Assembly: GCA_947457975.1 (NCBI GenBank)
Contig: CANGYC010000096.1
Coordinates: 1 to 7,981, forward strand
Direction of reading: 5' to 3'
DNA: 7,981 bases
Source of the DNA: Comamonadaceae bacterium
GTDB lineage: Bacteria > Pseudomonadota > Gammaproteobacteria > Burkholderiales > Burkholderiaceae_C
A program made the position numbers and the translations under genes. The notes under the pieces are model-generated. The model was not told the origin of the DNA and made no database searches. It was given only the letters and a program-made list of their open reading frames with translations. Below, one piece after another: positions 1 through 6,440 of this stretch. Position 1 is the stretch's first letter; each line of letters starts with the position of its first letter.

Positions 1-131
1 ATTCTGCACAAATCCGCTTGCCGCCCGAGCGCGGCGGGGCTTTCTGGCCGGCGGCGGGCATCAGGCAAGGCGCCGGCCTACACGCGAGTGGGGGGCAGAT
101 CGGACAAGACAGGGGTGAAAAGCCAGACCGC

Positions 132-165
132 GCCCTCACCCCGGCCCTCTCCCAGGGGGAGAGGG
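132..165 (+). repeat. REP-like hairpin element, copy 1
   Basis: A conserved arm, GCCCTCACCCCGG, is followed by a perfect 9-bp stem (CCCTCTCCC at 145-153, GGGAGAGGG at 157-165) with a 3-base loop. I call this orientation plus. Four other copies of the arm plus hairpin occur in the window. Elements of this type are common between genes in Comamonadaceae and other GC-rich proteobacteria. No REP-associated transposase is present here. Confidence 0.85.
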
Positions 166-190
166 TGGAATTCAGGGCCCCGCTTTCACT

Positions 191-238
191 CCCTCTACCT
201 CTCCCTCTCCATCTCCATCTCCCTCTACCTCTCCCTCA
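191..238. repeat. CT-rich degenerate hexamer tandem array
   Basis: Eight consecutive hexamers of pattern NCNTCT run in the order A B A C C A B A, where A is CCCTCT, B is ACCTCT and C is CCATCT; the last unit ends in A instead of T. The array is almost pure pyrimidine on the plus strand and runs into REP-like copy 2. It looks like a local expansion of the CCCTCT half of the REP hairpin stem. No gene covers it. Confidence 0.8.
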
Positions 239-260
239 GGGAGAGGGTTGGGGTGAGGGC
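228..260 (-). repeat. REP-like hairpin element, copy 2
   Basis: This copy is in the opposite orientation to copy 1. An 8-bp stem (CCTCTCCC at 228-235, GGGAGAGG at 239-246, loop TCA) is followed by the arm GTTGGGGTGAGGGC, ending at 260. Its left half merges with the hexamer array, and its arm has AA where the other copies have AG or GG, so it is the most diverged copy. Confidence 0.75.
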
Positions 261-281
261 TCGGCCTTTCACCCTATCCTC

Positions 282-315
282 CCCTCTCCCTTTGGGAGAG
301 GGCCGGGGTGAGGGC
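282..315 (-). repeat. REP-like hairpin element, copy 3
   Basis: A perfect 9-bp stem (282-290 with 294-302, loop TTT) is followed by the arm CCGGGGTGAGGGC. It is in inverted orientation relative to copy 1, with which it shares the CCGG variant of the arm. It lies about 20 bases beyond the slt stop codon, so the hairpin may protect the slt mRNA 3' end. No run of U follows it on the minus strand, so it is not a standard rho-independent terminator. Confidence 0.85.
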
Positions 316-334
316 TGCGCGCCTCGCGGCGGCC

Positions 335-2368
335 TTAGGGCATCTTGTCGTCGATGGGCGGAGCGCCGGCCTCGCGCGGGCCCACCTGGCCCAGGCGTGC
401 GCGCAGGGACTGCGGCTGGCCGCTGAGCACGGCGGCGTAGACGGTGGCGTTGGAGAGCACCTTCTTGACGTAGTCGCGCGTCTCATTAAAAGGCACGTTC
501 TCGGCCCAGATGGCCGCGTCGAGCACCGGGCCGTTGCGCCAGGTGCGGGGGCGGCCCGGGCCGGCGTTGTAGGCCGCGGCCGCCAGGGCCATGGAGCCGC
601 CGAAGTCGTCGAGCGCGCGCTTGAGGTAGGCGGTGCCGATGGTGATGTTGGTCTCGCGGTGGTTGATCTGGTCGGGCGTGAAACCCGCCAGGCCGATGTG
701 GCGCGCCGTCTCGCGCGCGGTGGCCGGCATGATCTGCATCAGGCCCGAGGCGCCCACGTGCGAGCGCGCGTCCATGATGAAGCGGCTTTCCTGACGGATG
801 AGCCCGTACACATAGGCCGGGTCAAGGCCGATCTCACGCGTGCGCTTGAGCACCAGCTCACGAAACGGCGTGGGAAAGCGCTGCTCGATGTCCATCTCGC
901 CACGGGTGCGCTCACTGGTGTTGATGCAGCGGTCCCAGACCGCGCGCTCGCAAGCCAGTTGCGCGGCGGCCAGCAGCTCGCGCTCGGGCAGGCCGCCCGG
1001 GCGGTGCAGGTTCACCGTGTAGTTCCACTCACGCACACCGTCGACCCGCAGGCCGATGGCGATGGCGTAGAGCGCCCGCTGCAAGCCCGGGTTGGCACGG
1101 GCCGCCTCGCGCTCCTCGGCGCTCAGAGGCGCCGGCTTGGCGGGCAGGCTCACGCGCTGGCCGAGTTCCTCCAGGGCCAGCTGCTCATAAAAGCCACGAA
1201 TGGAGGCGATGGACTGGAACAGCAGCAGGGCCTGGGCACGCTGGGGTTCAACCCCCGCCTCGCTCGCCGGCGCGGTAGCCATCAGAGCCTTGGCGCGCCA
1301 GTACACCCAGGTGGGGTCACGCCGGCCCTCCTCGCTCATGGCGTGGATGGCCGCGAGCACCTGGCGCCAGTTCGGCACGGTGCCGGCCCGCAGCGCAGCG
1401 CGGGCCTTCCAGGCCAGCAGGTCATCGGGCAGCGTAGCGTCTTGGTCGACGCGCTCGAAGTGGGCCAATGCCTCGCGGTCCAGACGCAGCGCCGCCTGCT
1501 TGCCGATCACGCCCCAGACCCAGTGGCGCTCCTCGGCCGTGAGCTGCAGGCCCCACTTGCGGCGCAGCTGCTCGGCCGCAGCGGCAGGGTTCTGGGCGGC
1601 CAGACGCACCAGGGCCAGGGTGATGAGCTCCTTGCGCTGGCGCGTGAAGGCGAATTTCTTGTCGTCGAGGAACTTGGCCGGCTCGGCCTGCACCACGGCC
1701 AGGTGCTTGAGGGCATCGGGCGCCACGATCTCCACCGCATCGCGCACGGGCCGAGCCCGGTTGGCCTCGATGGCCAGGCGCGCCTTGCGCCACACTTGCT
1801 CGGCCGGCAGCAGACGCGCCGAGTGCAGGCGATCGGCAGCGGTCTTGCAGCCGTCGTCGGCATCGCGCTGGGCATGCCAGAGGCGCCGCACCTCCTCCAC
1901 CAAGCGGGCGGGCGTCTCGCCGGGTGCCTTCAGGTGCTCCACCAAGATGGCATAGCAGCGGATCTCCCGGTCGTCGTTCATGCGGAACAGAGGCAACTCG
2001 GCAGAAAAAAGCGTCCAGTCGCGGCGCTGGCCCAGCAAGAGCATCCAGTCGTTGCGCAGGCGGTCCTCCTGGTAGGTGCCCGCCCATCGGGTGAAGAAGG
2101 CCTGCATCTCGGCGGGCGTGGCGTCCGACAGGCGGTTGCGCAGCTCCCAATAGGCGGCCCAGGGTTCGAGCACATGGCCACGGGCCTGCGGCAGCAGGGC
2201 CTGCAGGCGAGCGCGGTCGCCGCGGTCAAAGGCCTGGCCCATGTCCAGCAGCACCTGGTCGGCGCGGGCATTGGGCGCGCTGGCGGCCGGGGCCTGCGCC
2301 CGGCCAGGCAAGGCAGCGACCCCCATCAGGAGGAGCAAGGCAGTGGTGACAAGATTTTTCGATAGCAT
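335..2368 (-). CDS. slt: Soluble lytic murein transglycosylase, Slt70 family
   Basis: This periplasmic enzyme cleaves the MurNAc-GlcNAc bond of peptidoglycan, leaving 1,6-anhydro-MurNAc ends. The 677-residue protein starts with a clear signal peptide (Lys4, a leucine-rich core, AQA cleavage site near residue 26). A long helical region fills residues 27 to about 500, as in the superhelical U/L domains of Slt70. The SLT catalytic domain lies at about 510-640. Its motifs are visible: YGLIRQES with catalytic Glu527, GASGLMQIMPATA and AAAYNAGPGRPRTW. The start at 2368 is chosen because it places the signal peptide at the N-terminus. An upstream in-frame TTG at 2416 would add 16 residues and overlap the divergent gene. 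No Shine-Dalgarno sequence precedes 2368. The length is slightly above that of E. coli Slt70. Confidence 0.95.
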   Translation of the reverse strand: MLSKNLVTTALLLLMGVAALPGRAQAPAASAPNARADQVLLDMGQAFDRGDRARLQALLPQARGHVLEPWAAYWELRNRLSDATPAEMQAFFTRWAGTYQEDRLRNDWMLLLGQRRDWTLFSAELPLFRMNDDREIRCYAILVEHLKAPGETPARLVEEVRRLWHAQRDADDGCKTAADRLHSARLLPAEQVWRKARLAIEANRARPVRDAVEIVAPDALKHLAVVQAEPAKFLDDKKFAFTRQRKELITLALVRLAAQNPAAAAEQLRRKWGLQLTAEERHWVWGVIGKQAALRLDREALAHFERVDQDATLPDDLLAWKARAALRAGTVPNWRQVLAAIHAMSEEGRRDPTWVYWRAKALMATAPASEAGVEPQRAQALLLFQSIASIRGFYEQLALEELGQRVSLPAKPAPLSAEEREAARANPGLQRALYAIAIGLRVDGVREWNYTVNLHRPGGLPERELLAAAQLACERAVWDRCINTSERTRGEMDIEQRFPTPFRELVLKRTREIGLDPAYVYGLIRQESRFIMDARSHVGASGLMQIMPATARETARHIGLAGFTPDQINHRETNITIGTAYLKRALDDFGGSMALAAAAYNAGPGRPRTWRNGPVLDAAIWAENVPFNETRDYVKKVLSNATVYAAVLSGQPQSLRARLGQVGPREAGAPPIDDKMP

Positions 2369-2377
2369 GGGGGAATT

Positions 2378-3013
2378 ATGGATAAAGCCACAGCACGCAA
2401 GACCCTGATTGAGCAACGGTTGAACCTGCCCGATCGCCTACAGCGCGCTGAACTGTTACAGCGGGTGCTGCGCATCTGGCTGGTGGGGCGGCCCGACACC
2501 GTGATCGGGGCGTATTGGCCGATCAAGGGCGAGTTCGACCCTCTGCCCGCCCTCTACCGCTGGCAAGAGGACGCCATGCTGGCGCAGTCGCTCTCCGGGA
2601 ATGAGGCCCTGGCCTCGGCCGAGCCGATGCTGGCCACCGAGAGCCTGGCCCAGCGCCACAAGCGCAAGATCGGTCTGCCGGTGGTCAACAAGCAAACCAA
2701 GACCCTCACCTTCCACGCTTGGTACCCGGGTTGCCCCATGGAAGAAGACGCCTACGGCATTCCCAAACCCAAGGACACCGAGCTGGTGGTGCCCACCGTG
2801 CTACTGGTGCCCTGCGTGGGCTGGGGACCTGGGGGCTACCGGCTGGGCTACGGCGGCGGCTTTTACGACCGCACGCTCGCCAGCTACCAACCGCCCCCGG
2901 TGACCGTGGGCCTGGGCTACAGCATGGGTTTCCTGCCCGAGCTACAGCCCGAACCGCACGACGTGCCGCTGGGCGCCATCCTGAGCGACGAAGGCGTGGC
3001 CTGGCAGAAATAG
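2378..3013 (+). CDS. fthC: 5-formyltetrahydrofolate cyclo-ligase
   Basis: This is a cytosolic folate enzyme that converts 5-formyl-THF to 5,10-methenyl-THF using ATP (also called MTHFS or YgfA). The 211-residue protein has the family's features: an N-terminal basic helix, AYWPIKGEFDP at about 45-55, AWYPGCPMEEDAYGIPKP at about 114-131, and the glycine-rich signature PGGYRLGYGGGFYDR at 151-165 that helps bind the nucleotide. The segment of about 35 residues between Trp62 and the LPVV strand at 100 looks longer than in typical members, from memory. The ATG at 2378 follows a G-run that can act as a weak ribosome binding site. The gene diverges from slt, with only 9 bp between start codons, and converges on the lipoprotein gene with 3 bp between stops. 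Confidence 0.93.
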   Translation: MDKATARKTLIEQRLNLPDRLQRAELLQRVLRIWLVGRPDTVIGAYWPIKGEFDPLPALYRWQEDAMLAQSLSGNEALASAEPMLATESLAQRHKRKIGLPVVNKQTKTLTFHAWYPGCPMEEDAYGIPKPKDTELVVPTVLLVPCVGWGPGGYRLGYGGGFYDRTLASYQPPPVTVGLGYSMGFLPELQPEPHDVPLGAILSDEGVAWQK

Positions 3014-3016
3014 GCC

Positions 3017-3901
3017 TCAGCCGGGCTGCGCGGCCAGGAAACGCAGGTCGCCGGCGTAGCGCCTGAGTGTTTCTACGGCGCGGGCGCGCTGGGCGGGCGT
3101 GGTGCTCTGGTGCAGCTCGGCCAGCACCTGGCAGCTTTGGCGGCGAACGGCCATCATGGCGGCGCGGTCGCCAGGGTCGGTGGGCTCCAGGCTGCGCATC
3201 ATCATGGCCTTGAGAATCGGGCGGACCTGCTCAGGCGGCATCCCGGGCAAGGCGCGCAAGGTCTTGAGCATCTCCTGCTGGCGCCGCAGCCGCCGCTCGT
3301 AGGTGGCGGCCACGTCCCAGGGGGCACGGGCCAAAGCAGACTCTAGCGTCCGCCGCTGTTCGGCCTCCAGCCGGCCATAGAGCGATTCAGCACGCGAGAG
3401 GCTCTGCTTGAGCCGCTCGGCCGCCACGGCCTGGGGCGTCTGCTCCAGGTATTTCTCTCGGAAGGTCCGGTTGGACTTGGTCAGGCGCCGCTCCAGCTCG
3501 GCCAGCTGGGCCGGCGAGAGGCTGGCCAAGGCCTGCACGGCCGCAGGTTCCACCACATCGAACAGGCCGCCAAAGCCCTGCCACTGGCCCATCACCTCCT
3601 CGACCATGCCGCACACCTGGACCGCGCTCAGCTCGCCCGGCATGAGCGGCTGCCAGCGCGTGAGCATGTCGGCATAGCCAGCCAGCTGGGTGCGCCGGTG
3701 CCAGGCATGCACCTGCACCATGGCCTGGCGCATCACGGGGCGCTGCGTGTCATTGAACTCCAGGTAATCGGTCAGCCACCACCAGGCCGCCTCGTGGGCG
3801 TGGTTGTAGGCCAGGCGCACGGTGCTGCAGCCGGCCAACAAAGCGGCCAGCAAAACAGCCATCAGGCTGGTGCGGATAATCTGGGTCCAACGCATACACA
3901 T
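3017..3901 (-). CDS. DUF6279-type outer-membrane-family lipoprotein, function unknown
   Basis: This 294-residue predicted lipoprotein has a basic start (MCMRW), a hydrophobic stretch and the lipobox LLAGC, giving Cys25 as the lipidated residue. The mature part opens with STVRLAYNHA and then an aromatic, acidic stretch, WWWLTDYLEFNDTQR, at about 40-54. The rest is charged and probably helical. This beginning resembles the DUF6279 family; the molecular role is not known. Which membrane it reaches is inferred: residue +2 is Ser, not Asp, which fits outer-membrane sorting. The ATG at 3901 is preferred over the in-frame ATG at 3895 because GGATGAG lies 8 bases before the former. The gene diverges from glmU with 15 bp between start codons. 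Confidence 0.8.
   Translation of the reverse strand: MCMRWTQIIRTSLMAVLLAALLAGCSTVRLAYNHAHEAAWWWLTDYLEFNDTQRPVMRQAMVQVHAWHRRTQLAGYADMLTRWQPLMPGELSAVQVCGMVEEVMGQWQGFGGLFDVVEPAAVQALASLSPAQLAELERRLTKSNRTFREKYLEQTPQAVAAERLKQSLSRAESLYGRLEAEQRRTLESALARAPWDVAATYERRLRRQQEMLKTLRALPGMPPEQVRPILKAMMMRSLEPTDPGDRAAMMAVRRQSCQVLAELHQSTTPAQRARAVETLRRYAGDLRFLAAQPG
3852..3880 (+). promoter_or_regulatory. Candidate sigma-70 promoter for glmU
   Basis: AAAACA (3852-3857), a 17-base spacer and GATAAT (3875-3880) give a 3/6 and 5/6 match to the -35 and -10 consensus. Transcription would start near 3887, about 30 bases before the glmU ATG. The site lies inside the signal-peptide codons of the divergent lipoprotein gene, the only place a close promoter could be because the starts are 15 bp apart. 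The -35 match is weak. Confidence 0.3.
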
Positions 3902-3916
3902 CCGGAAAGCTCATCC

Positions 3917-5326
3917 ATGGCAGGTACAGGCAGCAAGGCAGCGCTCGATGTGGTCATCATGGCCGCCGGCAAGGGCACGCGCATGAAGAGCGCGCGGCCC
4001 AAAGTGTTGCACCGTTTGGGAGGTCGCGCTTTGCTGGCTCATGTGCTTGACCGGGCCATGCAGTTATCGGCCCGGCGCGCCATCGTCATCACCGGCCACG
4101 GCGCAGCCGAGGTGGAGGCGGCCGTGCAGGCCCTGCCCCTGCACGGGCTGCAGCTGGCTTTTGCCCGGCAGGAACCCCAGCTGGGAACCGGCCATGCCGT
4201 GCAGCAGGCGCTGCCGCAGCTGCCTGACGACGGCGTGGCGCTCATTCTCTCGGGCGACGTGCCCCTGACGGAAACGGACACGCTGCAGGCCCTGCTGGCG
4301 GCCTGCGATGGCTCGCGGCTGGCGCTGCTCACCCTGGACATGCCCGATCCCACGGGCTACGGCCGCATCGTGCGCCAGGGTGAGAAGGTCGAGGCCATCG
4401 TGGAGCACAAGGACGCCAGCGACGACCAGCGGCGCATCACCGAGATCTACAGCGGCATCATGGCCGTGCCCACGCGCCTTTTGCGCGGCTGGCTCGCCCG
4501 GCTGGACAACCAAAACGCCCAGCAGGAGTACTACCTCACCGACGTGGTGAAGTTCGCCGTGGCTGACGGCGTGCCCGTGGTAGCCCACCGCATCACCGAC
4601 GCGGCCCAGGTGGCCGGCGTCAACAGCCCTGCACAACTGGCCGAGCTGGAGCGCGCCTACCAGCTCAGGCGCGCCCAGGCCCTGATGGCCCAAGGCGTGC
4701 GCCTGGCCGACCCGACCCGCTTTGACGTGCGCGGCGAGCTGAGCTGCGGCGCCGATGTGGAGATTGACGTGGGCTGCGTCTTCGAGGGCCGCGTGGAGTT
4801 GGGCGAGGGCGTGCGCATCGGCGCGCACTGCGTCATTGCGAATGCCCGCATCGCCGCCGGTGCCGTGGTTCACCCCTTCACCCACATCGACGGCGAAAAA
4901 CTCGGTGTGGAAGTGGGCGAAGGTGCCCTCATCGGCCCCTTTGCGCGCCTGCGCCCCGGCGCGCAGCTGGGGGCCGAGGTGCACATCGGCAACTTCGTAG
5001 AAGTAAAAAACTCCACCCTGGCCGCAGGCGCCAAGGCCAACCACCTGGCCTACCTGGGCGACGCCACGGTAGGCGAGCGCGTGAACTACGGCGCCGGCAG
5101 CATCACCGCCAACTACGACGGCGCCAACAAGCACCGCACCGTCATTGAGGCCGATGTGCACGTGGGCAGCAACTGCGTGCTGGTGGCCCCCGTCACCCTG
5201 GGCGCCGGCGGCACCATAGGCGGCGGCTCCACCATCACCAAGAACACCCCGCCCGGTGCGCTCACCGTGGCACGCGGCAAACAGCTCTCCCTGCCGAACT
5301 GGCAGCGACCGGCCAAGAAAAAGTGA
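3917..5326 (+). CDS. glmU: Bifunctional GlcN-1-P acetyltransferase / GlcNAc-1-P uridyltransferase
   Basis: GlmU acetylates glucosamine-1-phosphate with acetyl-CoA and then joins it to UTP, giving UDP-GlcNAc for peptidoglycan and LPS. The protein has 469 residues (E. coli 456). The N-terminal uridyltransferase domain shows AAGKGTRMKSARPK at 16-29, QLGTGHAV at 88-95 and LSGDVPLT at 111-118 with metal-binding Asp114. The C-terminal left-handed beta-helix (about 260-450) has hexapeptide repeats, the catalytic region NHLAYLGD with His376, then NYGAGSITANYDG, and ends in a basic tail. The ATG at 3917 is chosen because GGAAAG lies 7 bases before it and the family N-terminus begins there; the frame stays open further upstream only as an antisense reading of the lipoprotein gene. 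The stop codon is followed within 6 bases by a REP-like hairpin. Confidence 0.97.
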   Translation: MAGTGSKAALDVVIMAAGKGTRMKSARPKVLHRLGGRALLAHVLDRAMQLSARRAIVITGHGAAEVEAAVQALPLHGLQLAFARQEPQLGTGHAVQQALPQLPDDGVALILSGDVPLTETDTLQALLAACDGSRLALLTLDMPDPTGYGRIVRQGEKVEAIVEHKDASDDQRRITEIYSGIMAVPTRLLRGWLARLDNQNAQQEYYLTDVVKFAVADGVPVVAHRITDAAQVAGVNSPAQLAELERAYQLRRAQALMAQGVRLADPTRFDVRGELSCGADVEIDVGCVFEGRVELGEGVRIGAHCVIANARIAAGAVVHPFTHIDGEKLGVEVGEGALIGPFARLRPGAQLGAEVHIGNFVEVKNSTLAAGAKANHLAYLGDATVGERVNYGAGSITANYDGANKHRTVIEADVHVGSNCVLVAPVTLGAGGTIGGGSTITKNTPPGALTVARGKQLSLPNWQRPAKKK

Positions 5327-5331
5327 ACGCC

Positions 5332-5367
5332 CCCTCTCCCTCTGGGAGTGGGCTGGGGTGAGGGCAG
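5332..5367 (-). repeat. REP-like hairpin element, copy 4 (left edge of island)
   Basis: The stem CCCTCTCCC (5332-5340) pairs with GGGAGTGGG (5344-5352) with one mismatch, followed by the arm CTGGGGTGAGGGCAG. It matches the reverse complement of copy 5 at 34 of 36 positions. It starts 6 bases after the glmU stop codon and may stabilise the glmU mRNA 3' end. No T-run follows. Confidence 0.85.
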
Positions 5368-5426
5368 CGGATGGTGCCACCACCACCCCAAATGCAAAAA
5401 ATTCATTCCAGCTAACGAACCTTAAA

Positions 5427-5440
5427 GCGGCGCACGCCGC
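5427..5440. other. Small perfect inverted repeat upstream of the MmeI remnant
   Basis: GCGGCG and CGCCGC are separated by CA, preceded by TTAAA, 38 bases before the GTG start. It could be an operator for the original restriction gene or a chance GC palindrome. No clear promoter hexamers are visible around it. Confidence 0.3.
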
Positions 5441-5478
5441 CTCACCGCAGCATCCCCGGCTTTGCCAGGAGCTGCAAG

Positions 5479-5778
5479 GTGAGACACAGCTGGAACGACA
5501 TCAAGGCCAAGGCGCTGGCCTTCAGCAAGCAGTGGGGTGACCCAGACAACGAGAAAAGCCAGGCGCAGTCCTTCTGGATCGACTTTCTCGACATATTTGG
5601 CGTACCCAACAAGCGGGTAGCCACTTTTGAATTGAATGTGGCCAAGCATGGCGGCGGCCATGGCTTTGCCGACCTGTTCTGGCCCGGCGTGCTGCTGGTG
5701 GAGCACAAGTCCCGAGGAAAGGATCTGGACCTGGCCTTCTCCCAGGCGCACCCTGCCGGCGACCGATCTTTTGAATGA
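5479..5778 (+). pseudogene. Truncated MmeI-like type IIL restriction-modification gene, nuclease end only
   Basis: The 99-residue product matches the start of MmeI-family proteins, single chains of about 900 residues that combine endonuclease, adenine methyltransferase and target recognition. Visible family features are SWNDIKAKALAFSKQW at 4-19, FWIDFLDIFGV at 32-42, KRVATFE at 45-51 and GFADLFWPGVLLVEHKSRGK at 62-81. The nuclease motif D-X9-E-X-K is intact as Asp65, Glu75 and Lys77. Similarity stops at about residue 90 (position 5748), where the family would continue with a DY-containing helix. Nine unrelated residues and a TGA follow. The methyltransferase and recognition parts are absent from the window. 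The start is GTG with AGGAG 7 bases before it, so expression signals remain. It is most likely a deletion remnant; a functional short nuclease is possible but unlikely. Confidence 0.85.
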
Positions 5779-5829
5779 AGGGCCGCAAGAAATCGCAGCG
5801 CACAGCCATACTGTCATCGAACGATTACA

Positions 5830-6144
5830 ATGTCAGTCCCTTTCCGGGTTGAAACCACGGCAGAGTTCGACCACTGGCTGCAGGCTCTTCCGGATGCCCT
5901 GACCAGGGTGCGCCTGGCTCGGCGCCTGGACAAAGCCGCGCGGGGCAACCTGGGCGACACCCGGCCCGTAGGTCAAGGCGTTTGGGAAATGCGCGAGTTT
6001 TTTGGACCGGGCTGGCGCATGTATTTCATCCAGCAGGGAAACGCTCTGATCGTCATGCTGGGCGGCGGGGACAAGTCCTCCCAGTCAAGCGACATTGCAA
6101 GGTCCCAGGACATGGCGCGCTTATTCAAGGAGTCATCGGTATGA
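5830..6144 (+). CDS. RelE/ParE-superfamily toxin (HigB-like, Gp49-type addiction module killer)
   Basis: This 104-residue protein resembles the type II toxins annotated as putative addiction module killer protein, which have the RelE/ParE fold and probably act as mRNA interferases. Recognisable elements are the opening VETTAEFDHWLQALPD, the RRLDKAARGNLGDTRPVGQGVWEMR segment (residues 36 to about 60), FGPGWRMYFIQQ, and the C-terminal LGGGDKSSQSSDIARS followed by a helix. It comes first in the operon; its TGA overlaps the antitoxin ATG in ATGA at 6141-6144, so the two are translationally coupled. The start at 5830 lacks a strong Shine-Dalgarno sequence, which may keep toxin output low. No frameshift or stop is visible, so the module appears intact. 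The exact cellular target cannot be read from the sequence. Confidence 0.88.
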   Translation: MSVPFRVETTAEFDHWLQALPDALTRVRLARRLDKAARGNLGDTRPVGQGVWEMREFFGPGWRMYFIQQGNALIVMLGGGDKSSQSSDIARSQDMARLFKESSV

Positions 6145-6437
6145 AACCGCACACACGTCCCTTCGATTTGGCCGAGCACCTTCGCACGGCGGATGATGTG
6201 GCCGCCTACCTGTCTCTGGTCATTGAAGAAAACGAGCCCGGTGAACTGGCCCATGCGCTGGGCGTGGTGGCGCGCGCCCGCGGCATGACGCAGGTGGCAC
6301 TCGACACTGGCCTGAGCAGAGAAGCGCTCTACAAGGCACTGCGCTCCGACGCACAACCGCGCTTTGACACCGTCAGTCGGGTCTGCAAGGCTTTGGGCAT
6401 CAAATTGGTGGCGCAGCCCCTAGAAAAGGAGGCGTAA
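6141..6437 (+). CDS. HigA-like antitoxin with XRE-type helix-turn-helix
   Basis: This 98-residue antitoxin partners the toxin just upstream and very probably represses their shared operon. The N-terminal part (PFDLAEHLRTADDVAAYL, residues 7-24) matches the family of probable addiction module antidote proteins. The C-terminal half carries a helix-turn-helix around RGMTQVALDTGLSREALYKAL, then a third helix in TVSRVCKALGIKL. The start is ATG 6141, preceded by AAGGAG with an 8-base spacer, far stronger than the toxin's site; this favours antitoxin excess. The frame is open further upstream, but that reading lies inside the toxin gene and does not resemble a protein. A REP-like hairpin begins 4 bases after the TAA. 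Confidence 0.9.
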   Translation: MKPHTRPFDLAEHLRTADDVAAYLSLVIEENEPGELAHALGVVARARGMTQVALDTGLSREALYKALRSDAQPRFDTVSRVCKALGIKLVAQPLEKEA

Positions 6438-6440
6438 GGC

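Larger units (their letters stand above)
1..334. other. Non-coding region downstream of slt, rich in repeats
   Basis: I see no supportable gene here. Short open frames cross the region on both strands, but they run straight through the REP-like hairpins and the CT array, lack a convincing ribosome binding site and give low-complexity protein. Positions 1-131 are GC-rich with nothing recognisable; they may belong to the flank of a gene outside the window. Positions 132-315 hold three REP-like elements and a hexamer array, listed separately. The slt stop codon lies at 335-337 on the minus strand, so this region is its 3' flank. Confidence 0.6.

Noticed and set aside
191..315. Possible CRISPR-like array
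   Set aside because: The repeats are six-base units or REP hairpins in mixed orientation, without regular repeat-spacer spacing.
18..426. Overlapping short plus-strand open frames encoding Leu/Pro or Ser/Leu repeats
   Set aside because: They are translations of the REP elements and hexamer array, and some continue into antisense slt; no ribosome site.
308..2365. 685-codon open frame on the plus strand across almost all of slt
   Set aside because: It is antisense to a gene with a signal peptide and clear SLT motifs. Its translation is rich in Ala, Gly, His, Gln and Arg with no family motif, as expected for a GC-rich antisense frame.
4064..5386. 440-codon open frame on the minus strand across glmU
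   Set aside because: It is the antisense shadow of a strongly conserved GlmU, gives His/Gly/Val-rich low-complexity protein, and begins in the REP-like element.
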